Below, piece after piece: positions 25,288-33,632 of a stretch of DNA of 64,000 nt. The notes beneath the pieces were generated by a model that was not told the DNA's origin, did not search any database, and was given only the letters and a program-made list of their open reading frames with translations. A program made the position numbers and the translations under genes. How positions within the stretch are numbered: the stretch's first letter is position 1; each line of letters opens with the position of its first letter. The stretch comes from Micromonospora sp. WMMA1947 (GTDB lineage Bacteria; Actinomycetota; Actinomycetes; Mycobacteriales; Micromonosporaceae), in assembly GCF_027497355.1 (NCBI RefSeq), contig NZ_CP114909.1, forward strand, positions 5,661,001-5,725,000, given 5' to 3'.

Positions 25288-25539
25288 TCAGCCGCAGCAG
25301 CCGACGGTGAACACCGCGCAGGTGCCGTTGCAGACGGTGCCGTTGATGCTGAAACATCCGGCGACACCGGTGACCGCGGTGATGGTGGGGGTCGGGGTCC
25401 ACGTGCCACCGGGTGCGGTGTCGAGCTCGTGGTCGCTCAGCTCGACGAAACCGGCCGGGTTCGCCGGCAGCGCCGCCCGCTCCTCGTCGCTGAGCGACGC
25501 CCGGTAGACCGGGTCCTTCCATGCCCTGATGTAGTCCAT
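25288..25539 (-). CDS. LanA2: class II lanthipeptide precursor, mersacidin/lichenicidin-like
   Basis: Precursor of 83 residues. The leader (1-45) begins MDYIRAWKDPVYRASLSDEE, closely matching LanA1, and ends with the double glycine in TAPGG. The core (46-83) starts with a Thr/Pro run TWTPTPTITAVT and has five cysteines (62, 70, 74, 81, 82) with ten Ser/Thr. A Thr-rich N-terminus before a compact Cys half resembles beta-type peptides of two-component lantibiotics. The ATG at 25539 has a GGAGACC ribosome site. It lies just downstream of LanM2, its likely modifying enzyme. Confidence 0.9.
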   Translation of the reverse strand: MDYIRAWKDPVYRASLSDEERAALPANPAGFVELSDHELDTAPGGTWTPTPTITAVTGVAGCFSINGTVCNGTCAVFTVGCCG

Positions 25540-25610
25540 GTGGGTCTCCGATCGAGGTCGTCGTGCAGGGTGTACGGGTTGGCCTCCACAGGCGGAACCG
25601 TAGGGCTGTG

Positions 25611-28600
25611 CTATGGCAGATCGATGGCACCGCGATGGTCGTGCGGCGGCTCCAGCGACAGCACCGACGGCACCCCGGCCGGGTCCGCCAGGCGCAGGAA
25701 CGCGTAGCCGATGCCGGTCAGCCCGCACATCAGCCCGGGGGTCTCGACGCCGCGCGGTACGCCGCACCGCCAGGCGCCCGCCTCGACGTCGGCCACGGCC
25801 GCGGCGGTGAGGGTGGCCGCGTGCCGGGCCAGGGCGTCGTCGCCGACGGCCGCCGCCACGACCCACGCGGCCTCGGCGTTGCCCAGGTCGCCGTGGCAGA
25901 TCGAGTGGTTGTGCAGCAGGTTGTGCGGGTCGCGCAACGCGGCCGAGGCGAGCCGCAGGTCGTCGCGTACGAGGTCGTCGTCGGTGGCGTGACCGAGCAG
26001 TTCGGCACGAGCCGTCGCGACCCCGGCCGCGCCGTGGCACCAGGCGACCATGCCCCGGCCGGGCGGCGCGTCCGGACGCAGGTCCCGCCAGTTGCCGGTG
26101 GTCTCGTCGTAGAGCGTCCGTTCGTACCGCAGTGCCGCGTCCACCGTCGCGCGGTGCTCGTCGGTGCCCCGGTGCCGGTCCCAGCGCGCCAGCGCGGTGG
26201 CGATGCCCGAGGCGCCGTGGGAGAAACCGGCCAGCGGACGGTCGACGTAGAGCGCCCCGTGCCAGCCGACGCCGCCCGCCACCGGTCGCGCGCCGGCGGT
26301 CAGGTGCGCGGCCATCGCGCCGGCACCGGCGAGCAGGTCGGGGTCGCCGGTCATCCGGTGCAGGGAGAGCAGGGCGAGCAGTCCACCGGCCGTGCCGCTG
26401 ATGATGTCGTACTCGCGGCTGTCGGCGGTGTGGGCGGCCATCGCGGCGGCGAGGCCGGTGGCGGTGTCGAGCAGGTCGGCGCGGTCCAGCACGGCGGCGA
26501 GGTGGCTCAGGGCGTACACCGCGCCGCCCAGGTGGTCGAAGCCGCCGACGCCCAGCGTGGCGTCGGCCGGTTCGGCGAGCCAGGCCCGCCCCTCGCGGAG
26601 CATCATCGTGGCGGCGAGGTCGGCGGCCCGCCGGTAGGCCGGGTCGCCGGTGACCCGGGCCAGCCGGCCGAGGAACAGGGCGATGCCGCTGATGCCGTTG
26701 TACAAGTCCATGGCGCTCGGGCCGAGCATCCACACCTTGTCCGCGACCAGCCCCAGACCGAGCCAGCAGATCCGGTCGCCGTCGGTGAGCGCGGTGGCCA
26801 GCAGCCGGTTCCCGACCAGGCGTGCGGCGTCGACGAGCCGCTCGGGCGGGACCGGGCCCGCGGCGGCGGGGCGGCGCGGCGGGGCGGGTGGGCGCCAGGT
26901 CGACGGGTCACCCATGATCAGCGCGGTGACGGAGGCCTCGATGATCCAGCTCTGCTGGGCCAGGTGGTCCTCCGACATGTCCGCGAGGCGGTCCCGCACG
27001 GCGTCGAGCCCGGTGCGCCGCAGCGCCGCCGGCAGCACGGTGCCGTCACCGCCGACGAGATCGGTCGACGACGGCGTGGTCACGAAGATCGGGACGTCAC
27101 CGGCACGCATCTGCGCCAGCTCCGCGGCGATCAGCCGCTCCCGCTGCTCGCGCCCGTCGTGGCCGGCCCAGAGGTTCTCGAACCAGCGGTCCCGGTCCAG
27201 CGCGTCACGCAGCAGGTCGGGGTGCCGGGCCTCGGCGAGCATCCGGACGTACGACTCGGTGGCCCGTGGCACGACGCGCACCTCGTCGCGGGCGAACGCC
27301 GCCAGCGGCCCGTCCGCGGCCAGCAGGTCGTCGCGGTGCTCGAGCAGGATCCGGTAGAGCCGGCGGTAGCCGTCCACGATCTCCGGGGCGAACTCGGTCA
27401 CGTCGGCCTCGTCGTCGGCGAGCGTGGGCAGGTTCGCCGAGCCGGGCAACGTCACCCGCTGCCGGTCCAGGTGCATCTCGTCGGTGCCGAGGCCGTTCCA
27501 GACCATCACCGGCCGGGCGGTGAGCTGGCCGCCCGCGCCGGCCATCCCGCTCATGTCGAACCGGTTGACCTGGCTGCCCTCGGTCCACAGCACCGGGGCG
27601 GGCAGCAGTCCGACGGTGACCGCCGACCGGCTCATCAGGTCGATGCCCACCGCCTGGAGGTAGCCCGCCCGGTCGTCCGGTTCGGCCGGCCGTTCCCACT
27701 GCCAGTTGTGCAGCATCGCCTCCAGGTCGATGAGCATCGGGTGCTCGCCGGAGGCGATCACGTTCTCCAGGTGGAAGTCGGTCGCGCCGAGCGTCTGGAG
27801 CAGAGCCAGCAGCGCGCCCTGCCGCCGGTGGAACCGACGCAGCGCGTCCCGGTCGGCGCACGGGCCGCTCTCGACGAACTCGGTCCAGCCGTACGTCCCG
27901 CGGTCGAGGACCCAGAACGTCCGCAGCGGTGGCTGCGCGCCTCTGTCGTCGAGCCAGGACAGCAGGCGCTGGAAGTGCTGGTCGACCCGGAGGTTGCGGG
28001 GCTTGTACATCACTCGGGCGCCGGAGGTGAACCGTACGACGGCCACGGAGCGCCCACCGCGATGGCTGTCGCCCGCGCCGAAGCTGACCTGCGCCAGGTC
28101 GCCGAGGGCGTCCGGGCCGCCGTGGCACGCGGCGAGCGCGGCGTGGTCGGCGACGAGGCGCTCGGCGAACTCCGTCCGGGCATCGGCCCAGTCGTCGACG
28201 ACCCGCACCAGGTCACGGGCCAGCACCGGGTACTCCCGCAGCAGGCGCAGGGCGTGCGCCGGTTGCCGCAGCCGGTGCAGGAAGTGGTGGAAGCGCTCGT
28301 GCGGCGTGGCGCCGGCCAGGTCACCGCGGATCCGGAGCACGTTGAGCTCCAGTGCCATGACCCGGGCCAGCATCCCGTTGAGCGTGTCGAACGGGCCGTG
28401 TCCCAGGTGCGTGGTCAACGCCTCGGCGCTCAGTCGGGGGTGGTCCGCCACCAGCGCGTCCACCCGGCTCCGGAGCTGCTCCCGCGCGTCCTCGACCAGT
28501 GGGGCCACGACCACCGCGAACCCGGTCGGGTCGTCGGGTCCGGCGCCGGTGGGCGGTCTGCGCCGCCACGCGTCGACCAGTCGCCGCGCGTACTCGGGTT

Positions 28601-28871
28601 CCCGGTCGAACCGGTCGCGGACGGTCTTCGGCGCCTCGCCGAGCATCCGGATCAGGCCGGCCTCGTCCAGACCGTGCTCGGCCAGGTGACTCGCGGCCCG
28701 GTCGGGCCGCCGGGCGTGCACGGGCTCGTCCCGCCACATCTTCAGCCGGATCCGGCCGACCTCGGTGTCGACCGGGCCCCGGGGACGCCGGCCGGTCAGG
28801 CGCTCCGGCAGGGAGTACGCCAGGAACCAGGCGGCGTCGCCCGGCTGCACCGGGTCGGAGTCGTCGTGCAT
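25611..28871 (-). CDS. LanM2: class II lanthipeptide synthetase
   Basis: Second full-length LanM of 1086 residues, clearly paralogous to LanM1. Dehydratase motifs are GAGDSHRGGRSVAVVRFTSG, VMYKPR and DFHLENVIASGEHPMLIDLEA. The cyclase zinc ligands are Cys945 (WCHGAAG) and Cys992-His993 (SICHGDLGN), so both activities look intact. It lacks the His-rich insert of LanM1. The ATG at 28871 lies 10 bp after the SARP gene and is preceded by GAGGCGGAGC. LanA2 follows 71 bp downstream. Partner assignment to LanA2 is by position. Confidence 0.93.
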   Translation of the reverse strand: MHDDSDPVQPGDAAWFLAYSLPERLTGRRPRGPVDTEVGRIRLKMWRDEPVHARRPDRAASHLAEHGLDEAGLIRMLGEAPKTVRDRFDREPEYARRLVDAWRRRPPTGAGPDDPTGFAVVVAPLVEDAREQLRSRVDALVADHPRLSAEALTTHLGHGPFDTLNGMLARVMALELNVLRIRGDLAGATPHERFHHFLHRLRQPAHALRLLREYPVLARDLVRVVDDWADARTEFAERLVADHAALAACHGGPDALGDLAQVSFGAGDSHRGGRSVAVVRFTSGARVMYKPRNLRVDQHFQRLLSWLDDRGAQPPLRTFWVLDRGTYGWTEFVESGPCADRDALRRFHRRQGALLALLQTLGATDFHLENVIASGEHPMLIDLEAMLHNWQWERPAEPDDRAGYLQAVGIDLMSRSAVTVGLLPAPVLWTEGSQVNRFDMSGMAGAGGQLTARPVMVWNGLGTDEMHLDRQRVTLPGSANLPTLADDEADVTEFAPEIVDGYRRLYRILLEHRDDLLAADGPLAAFARDEVRVVPRATESYVRMLAEARHPDLLRDALDRDRWFENLWAGHDGREQRERLIAAELAQMRAGDVPIFVTTPSSTDLVGGDGTVLPAALRRTGLDAVRDRLADMSEDHLAQQSWIIEASVTALIMGDPSTWRPPAPPRRPAAAGPVPPERLVDAARLVGNRLLATALTDGDRICWLGLGLVADKVWMLGPSAMDLYNGISGIALFLGRLARVTGDPAYRRAADLAATMMLREGRAWLAEPADATLGVGGFDHLGGAVYALSHLAAVLDRADLLDTATGLAAAMAAHTADSREYDIISGTAGGLLALLSLHRMTGDPDLLAGAGAMAAHLTAGARPVAGGVGWHGALYVDRPLAGFSHGASGIATALARWDRHRGTDEHRATVDAALRYERTLYDETTGNWRDLRPDAPPGRGMVAWCHGAAGVATARAELLGHATDDDLVRDDLRLASAALRDPHNLLHNHSICHGDLGNAEAAWVVAAAVGDDALARHAATLTAAAVADVEAGAWRCGVPRGVETPGLMCGLTGIGYAFLRLADPAGVPSVLSLEPPHDHRGAIDLP

Positions 28872-28881
28872 CTGCTCCGCC

Positions 28882-29718
28882 TCACTGCGCGGTGTGGTCG
28901 CGCGGTCCGTGGTGGTCGCCGCCCGGGCGTGGACGGCTCGTGCCGGGAGACGCGCAGACGCCGAGGTCGCCCCGCAACATCGACGTGTACGCCTCGCTCA
29001 GCGCGGGGGTCGGTTCGACGCCCAGTTCGGCGTCGAGCCGGCTGCGGAAGGAGCCGAAGACCTCGATCGCCTCGTCCTGCCGGCCGGTGCGGTACAGGGC
29101 GGTCATCAGCAGGATCGCCGGCCGTTCCCGCAGCGGATGCTCGGTACGCAGGGCCAGCAGGGCGGGGATCGCCTCGTGGAAGTTGCCCAGCCGCAGTTGC
29201 AGGTCCATCCGGTGTTCCAGGCACACGATGCGGCGCTCGCGCAGGTGGTGCCGGCGGCTCTCGACGTACGGGCCGGGCAGCCCCGCCAGCGGCTCACCGG
29301 CCCAGATCTTCTCCGCCGCGGCCAGGTGCGCGGCGGCACCGGCGAGGTCACCGCCGTTCTCCGCCGCGGTGGCCCGTTCCACCGCCTCGTCGAAGTCGGT
29401 GACGTCGATCCGGGCGGAGCCGAGACGCAGCCGGTAGCCGATGCGCAGGGTGTCGATGGTGGGCCCGTCGTGGCCGGCGGACGCGGCCTGGAGCGTGCGC
29501 CGCAGCCGGTAGATGTAGGGCGGGATCAGCTTCCTGCCGGTCGGCGGGGCGTCTCCGCCCCAGACGCCCTCGAGGATCGACGCCGGGGTGACCACCCGGC
29601 CGGCGTTGAACAGCAGCAGCGCGAAAACCGCCTGCTGGCGTATCGGCCCGAGGTCGAGCCATTCACTGCCGACCTCGGCGTGCAGCGGACCCAGGGCGAA
29701 GAACCGCACCCGGGTCAC
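28882..29718 (-). CDS. SARP-family activator of the lan operon
   Basis: Small SARP of 278 residues: an OmpR-type winged helix (about 1-100; FALGPLHAEVG and RIGYRL at its end) followed by a BTAD domain (about 105-250; RMDLQLRLGNFHEAIPALLAL and LYRTGRQDEAIEVF). It has no NB-ARC or TPR part. It is the first gene of the lan operon with LanM2 starting 10 bp downstream, so it probably activates its own operon. Tandem 11-bp repeats next to a -10 element 100-145 bp upstream are the expected SARP binding site. The start is the GTG at 29718. Confidence 0.9.
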   Translation of the reverse strand: MTRVRFFALGPLHAEVGSEWLDLGPIRQQAVFALLLFNAGRVVTPASILEGVWGGDAPPTGRKLIPPYIYRLRRTLQAASAGHDGPTIDTLRIGYRLRLGSARIDVTDFDEAVERATAAENGGDLAGAAAHLAAAEKIWAGEPLAGLPGPYVESRRHHLRERRIVCLEHRMDLQLRLGNFHEAIPALLALRTEHPLRERPAILLMTALYRTGRQDEAIEVFGSFRSRLDAELGVEPTPALSEAYTSMLRGDLGVCASPGTSRPRPGGDHHGPRDHTAQ

Positions 29719-30043
29719 GGCGTCGCACCGCCCGCGCCGCGACTCGTCATCGCTTCCCCTCCCCCACCGACGGCCGGTGAGCGCACCCGGACGGCAACGA
29801 AGATCATCGCTCCGGGGATGCTACGGGGAGGCGCGCACAATGCGCGCACAATGCGTGTATGGACGGCGCCGGGAATCGACATTCGGTGTCATGGCATTGA
29901 CGTTTATCTATGCTAAGGCCATTTTCCGACCGGCTCGGGTAGTGCCAGCGCTACCCGCGATCCGGCAGCAGGCGGGATGGAGCACGGGGCCGGTTCTGGC
30001 GAGGCTTGAGGCCGTACCCGTTCACCTCCGTCGAGGAGTTCCC
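29719..30043. other. Divergent intergenic region, 325 bp
   Basis: It separates the lan operon from the serine hydrolase gene. It holds the SARP-type promoter at 29818-29863 and, from 29880 to 29930, a comparatively AT-rich stretch with TTGACG (29897-29902) and TATGCT (29909-29914) that may contain the plus-strand promoter. A GAGGAG ribosome site precedes the ATG at 30044. No further gene is seen. Confidence 0.6.
29818..29863 (-). promoter_or_regulatory. SARP-type promoter: three 11-bp tandem repeats plus -10
   Basis: GCGCGCACAAT occurs at 29831-29841 and 29842-29852, followed by the diverged unit GCGTGTATGGA (29853-29863). Reading the minus strand, the repeats end 7 bp before TAGCAT (29823-29818), a good -10. 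SARP proteins bind direct repeats at 11-bp or 22-bp periodicity placed about 8 bp from the -10, so spacing and position both fit. The target is the SARP-LanM2 operon. Confidence 0.75.
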
Positions 30044-31210
30044 ATGAACCGCCGTACCTTCCCGGTCGCCGTCGGCGCCACGGCCCTGCTCACCGTCACC
30101 GCGCTGGGTGTGCCCGCCGCGTCCGCCGCGACCACCGACGCCCGGCGTCCCGCCGCCGACGCCGTCCAGAAGCGACTGGACGGCCTGGTCGCCGAGCACG
30201 GCTTCCCCGGGGCGCTGGCCTCCGTACGCCGCGACGGCCGGGTGCGCGACTACACCGCGGGCCTGGGTGACCTGCGCACCGGCGCCGCGATCCCCCGCGA
30301 CGCCCGGGTGCGCGTCGGCAGCAACACCAAGACGTTCACCGCCGTGGTCGTCCTCCAGCTCGTCGGCGAGGGTCGCGTCGACCTCGACGCCACCGTCGAG
30401 CGCTACCTGCCCGGGATGGTGCGCGCCAACGGCAACGACGGGCGGCGGATCACCGTACGCCAGCTGCTGCAGCAGACCAGCGGCCTGCCCGACTACGACG
30501 AGGTCGTGTTCAGCGAGGCGCAGGATCTGGTGGACCGCCGCAGCGACTACTTCGATCCGCGCCGGCTGCTGGACGAGGCGCTCACCCAGGACCGGCGCTT
30601 CCCGCCGGGGCAGAAGTGGGAGTACAGCAACACCAACTTCGTGCTGGCCGGGCTGATCATCGAGCGGGTCACCAAGCGCCCCGTCGGTGAGGAGATCACC
30701 CGGCGGATCATCGAGCCGCTGCGGCTACGTGACACGTACTGGCCGCAGACCGGCGAGCAGGACCTGCCCGGCCGGCTGCCGCGCGGATACGTCGCGGTGG
30801 AGCCCGGCGCGCCGTGGATCGACGTGACCCGGATGGACCCGTCGCTGGGCTGGGCCGCCGGTCAGCTCGTATCGACCCCGTCGGACCTGCGGACGTTCTT
30901 CGAGGCGCTGCTGGCGGGCAAGCTGCTGAAGCCGGCCCAGCAGGCGGCGCTGACGCGCACGGTGCCGGCGCCCGACTTCGAGCCCACCGGCGTGTGGGAG
31001 TACGGCCTGGGCATCGCCCGGCACGAGCTGCCCTGCGGCGGTCACGCCTGGGGACACGGCGGCGACATCCAGGGCTTCCAGACCCGCAACCTGTCCACCA
31101 CCGACGGGCGCAGCGCGGTGGTCGCGGTGACCGGGCTGCCGACGAGCATGGAGATGCTGGAGGCGGTCACCAGCACCGTCGACGCGGCCCTGTGCGGCAC
31201 CCGCCGCTGA
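30044..31210 (+). CDS. Secreted serine hydrolase (beta-lactamase / D-Ala-D-Ala carboxypeptidase fold)
   Basis: Secreted class C beta-lactamase-like serine hydrolase of 388 residues. It has a signal peptide (about 1-29), the active-site motif Ser93-Asn-Thr-Lys96 in VGSNTKTFTA, the YSN motif at Tyr194 (WEYSNTNF) and an HGG motif (GHGGDIQGF) replacing KTG. Members act as D,D-peptidases, esterases or amidases and rarely as true beta-lactamases. The ATG at 30044 has GAGGAG upstream. It is monocistronic and ends in a terminator. A link to the adjacent lantibiotic locus is possible, for example cell-wall self-protection, but nothing in the sequence shows it. Confidence 0.88.
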   Translation: MNRRTFPVAVGATALLTVTALGVPAASAATTDARRPAADAVQKRLDGLVAEHGFPGALASVRRDGRVRDYTAGLGDLRTGAAIPRDARVRVGSNTKTFTAVVVLQLVGEGRVDLDATVERYLPGMVRANGNDGRRITVRQLLQQTSGLPDYDEVVFSEAQDLVDRRSDYFDPRRLLDEALTQDRRFPPGQKWEYSNTNFVLAGLIIERVTKRPVGEEITRRIIEPLRLRDTYWPQTGEQDLPGRLPRGYVAVEPGAPWIDVTRMDPSLGWAAGQLVSTPSDLRTFFEALLAGKLLKPAQQAALTRTVPAPDFEPTGVWEYGLGIARHELPCGGHAWGHGGDIQGFQTRNLSTTDGRSAVVAVTGLPTSMEMLEAVTSTVDAALCGTRR

Positions 31211-31227
31211 TCCGCCTCGACATCGCA

Positions 31228-31257
31228 CGCGCGCCGCCTCCCGCGAGGCGGCGCGCG
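31228..31257. terminator. Bidirectional terminator
   Basis: Perfect 13-bp stem CGCGCGCCGCCTC (31228-31240) and GAGGCGGCGCGCG (31245-31257), loop CCGC, between the converging serine hydrolase and response regulator genes. Confidence 0.85.
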
Positions 31258-31270
31258 GACGTGCGTACGC

Positions 31271-31924
31271 TTACCGCCGGCCGTCGAGATAGCGCAGCAC
31301 GGCGGTGACCCGGCGGTCCGCGCGGTCGTCCGGCGGCAGGCTCAGCTTCGCGAAGATGCTGCGGATGTGCTTGTGCACCGCGCCCTCGGTGACGAACAGC
31401 CGTTCCGCGATGGCGCCGTTGCCGAGCCCCTCGGCCATCAGCGCCAGCACCTCGTGCTCACGAGGCGACAGCTCGGCCAGGGCGGTGTCCGGCCGCCGGT
31501 TGCGGGCGAGCAACTGCCCGACCACCTCCGGGTCGATCACGCTGCCGCCGTCCGCGACGCGGTGCAGCGCGGCGAGGAACTCCTCGACCCGGCCCACCCG
31601 CTCCTTGAGCAGGTAGCCGAGCCCGGAGGCGCCGACCGAGAACAGCTCGGTGGCGAACGCCTGCTCGACGTACGCGGACAGGACCAGCACCGCGAGGCCC
31701 GGCCGGCGGCGGCGGGCCTCGACCGCGGCGACGATGCCCTCGTCGGTGTGGGTGGGCGGCATCCGCACGTCGACGATCGCGACGTCCGGCCGGTGCTCGT
31801 CCACAGCGGTCAGGAACTCCCCCGGCGTGCCGGCGGTGGCCACCACGTCCAGGTCCTCGGCGCGCAGCAGCAGCGCCAGCCCTTCGCGCAGCAGCGCGTC
31901 GTCCTCGGCGATCACGATCCGCAT
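31271..31924 (-). CDS. NarL/LuxR-family response regulator
   Basis: Response regulator of 217 residues: receiver domain with phospho-acceptor Asp52 (VDVRMPP) and acidic pocket EDD near residues 7-9, then a LuxR-type HTH (LSPREHEVLALMAEGLGNGAIAERLF, split over about residues 150-180) ending VHKHIRSIFAKL. It is the partner of the histidine kinase whose gene overlaps its start by 13 bp. Target genes are unknown. The neighbouring divergent 70-residue membrane protein is one candidate. Confidence 0.92.
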   Translation of the reverse strand: MRIVIAEDDALLREGLALLLRAEDLDVVATAGTPGEFLTAVDEHRPDVAIVDVRMPPTHTDEGIVAAVEARRRRPGLAVLVLSAYVEQAFATELFSVGASGLGYLLKERVGRVEEFLAALHRVADGGSVIDPEVVGQLLARNRRPDTALAELSPREHEVLALMAEGLGNGAIAERLFVTEGAVHKHIRSIFAKLSLPPDDRADRRVTAVLRYLDGRR

Positions 31925-33171
31925 GGCAGCTCCACGTGCATCCTCGTCGGTCCTCCCGGTGGACTCGTCAACGTCATCCGCCCGTCGTACGCCTCGACCC
32001 GGCGGCGGATGCCGGTCAGCCCCGAGCCGCGCGTCTCGTCGGCGTCCCCGCGACCGTCGTCGGTGACGGTGACGAGCAGCCGGTCCCCCTCCCGGCGCAC
32101 GGCGACCTCGACGCCGTTCGCGCCGCTGTGCCGGACCACGTTCGTCAGCGCCTCGGCCACCACGAAGTACGCGGTGGCCTCGACCGCCGCCGCGCAGCGC
32201 ACGTCGACGTCCACCGACAGGCGGCACGGCACCGCGCACTCGGCGGCGAGCCCGGCGAGCGCCCCGGCCAGGCCCCGGTCGCCGAGCACCGGCGGGAGGA
32301 TGCCGCGCACCACCGTACGCAGCTCGCCGAGCGCCTGCTCGGCCGCGTCCTGTGCGCGTTCCAGGATCTCGTCGGCGCGGTCCGGATCGCGGCGTACCGC
32401 CCGCCGTGCGGCGCCGAGCAGCACGTTCACCGCGACCAGCCGGTTCTGGGTGCCGTCGTGCAGCGACCGTTCGATGCGGCGCAGCTCGACCGCGTGCGCG
32501 TCGAGCGCGGCGGCCCGGGTGGCGGTGAGTTCGGCGACCCGCAGCGACAGGTCGACGCCGGGCGGCGGGGGCAGCAGCCGTCTGCCCGGCCGGGCCTGGA
32601 TCCGCGCCAGGGCCGGGCCGGTCGTGACCGCGAGGACGAGCCAGCCGACCCCGAGCGCGGCGACCGCCAGCGCGTCACCGAGCCCGTTGATGTGCCACCA
32701 ACCGATGCCGGGCGCGCCGGCCTCCGGCGGCACCAGCCGGTACCAGAGCGGAAACGTGATGTCCTGCACGGCGTAGATCGGCAGCACAAGCGCGGTCAGC
32801 CCGACGCCGAAGCCGAGCGTGCCGTGGACGGCCACCCAGCGCAGCTCCCGCCGCAGGACCGGGTCGCGAAGCGCCGCGCGCACCCCGGCCGGCACCGGGC
32901 CGGGCGCCGGGATCGGCGGCCCCCACCGGGACAGCCGGGCGCGCTCGCGGTCGGCCACCGACCGCACCGCCTGGAGAATCCCGGGTACGAGCAGCAGCCC
33001 GACCCCGCCGACGCAGGCCGCCGCCACGACAACGGTGCCGAGCAGCACGCCGAGCGCCAGCACGGCGGTGCCCAGCCCGCCGACGAGGTGCTCCAGCGCG
33101 GTCACCGCGGCACGGAACCGCCCGCGTACGAACTCCATCCCGGCCCACCCCCGGCCGAAACGATAGGTCAC
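31912..33171 (-). CDS. NarL-type sensor histidine kinase
   Basis: Membrane sensor kinase of 419 residues with about four spans in the N-terminal 190 residues (LGTAVLALGVLLGTVVVAA, GLLLVPGIL, FGVGLTALVLPIYAV, DALAVAALGVGWLVLAV), resembling the putative-sensor domain of actinobacterial kinases. A HisKA_3 dimerisation region has His238 in RRIERSLHDGTQNRL, and a HATPase domain has AEALTNVVRHSGAN and DDGRGDADETRGSGLTGIRRR. It pairs with the overlapping NarL-like regulator. The GTG at 33171 is the longest start. The ATG at 33138 is also possible and neither has a convincing ribosome site. Confidence 0.9.
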   Translation of the reverse strand: MTYRFGRGWAGMEFVRGRFRAAVTALEHLVGGLGTAVLALGVLLGTVVVAAACVGGVGLLLVPGILQAVRSVADRERARLSRWGPPIPAPGPVPAGVRAALRDPVLRRELRWVAVHGTLGFGVGLTALVLPIYAVQDITFPLWYRLVPPEAGAPGIGWWHINGLGDALAVAALGVGWLVLAVTTGPALARIQARPGRRLLPPPPGVDLSLRVAELTATRAAALDAHAVELRRIERSLHDGTQNRLVAVNVLLGAARRAVRRDPDRADEILERAQDAAEQALGELRTVVRGILPPVLGDRGLAGALAGLAAECAVPCRLSVDVDVRCAAAVEATAYFVVAEALTNVVRHSGANGVEVAVRREGDRLLVTVTDDGRGDADETRGSGLTGIRRRVEAYDGRMTLTSPPGGPTRMHVELPCGS

Positions 33172-33305
33172 CGCCGTCGCCGTGCGTCAGTGCCGGGGGC
33201 GGAAAGTACAGCCTGCTGTACCCCGGTTGTCGTGCTGGCGGGATCGTTCCCGGCCGGCCCCGCGCCTAACGTTCAGGTGCAAGGACATCACCCGAGGAGG
33301 CAGCC

Positions 33306-33518
33306 GTGAACGACCTGGACCGTAGTGCTGAGACCACCGCCGCGACGACGCCCGTCACCCGGATGCGCCCGCTGCTCTGGCTGGTGCTCGTCGTCGGCGT
33401 GGTGGCGAACGTGACGCTGTCGAACGTCCTGGGCAACCCGTGGGCCGGTTCGGCCTTCGGCGTGCTGGCGCTGGCGTCCGGCGTGGCCCTGGCCATGAAC
33501 CACTACCGCAACCGCTGA
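33306..33518 (+). CDS. Small two-span membrane protein, unknown function
   Basis: Protein of 70 residues with a polar N-terminus and two hydrophobic helices (PLLWLVLVVGVVANVTLS and AGSAFGVLALASGVALAM), ending NHYRNR. A GAGGAGG ribosome site precedes the GTG at 33306. It is divergent from the histidine kinase gene, 134 bp away, so it could be a target of that two-component system. I recognise no family. Confidence 0.7.
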   Translation: MNDLDRSAETTAATTPVTRMRPLLWLVLVVGVVANVTLSNVLGNPWAGSAFGVLALASGVALAMNHYRNR

Positions 33519-33632
33519 TCCGCGTCGGGGCGGGCCGGGACGACCGTCGGCCCGCCCTGCGGCGTTCGCCCGCGCGACCCGCCCGCGGCTGGTACGACTG
33601 GTGTCGTCGACGGCGCGTACGGAAGGGACCGG

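Noticed and set aside
30044..31210. Lantibiotic immunity or leader-processing role for the serine hydrolase
   Set aside because: It is divergent from the lan operon, has its own promoter region and terminator, and belongs to a broad hydrolase family, so there is no support beyond proximity.
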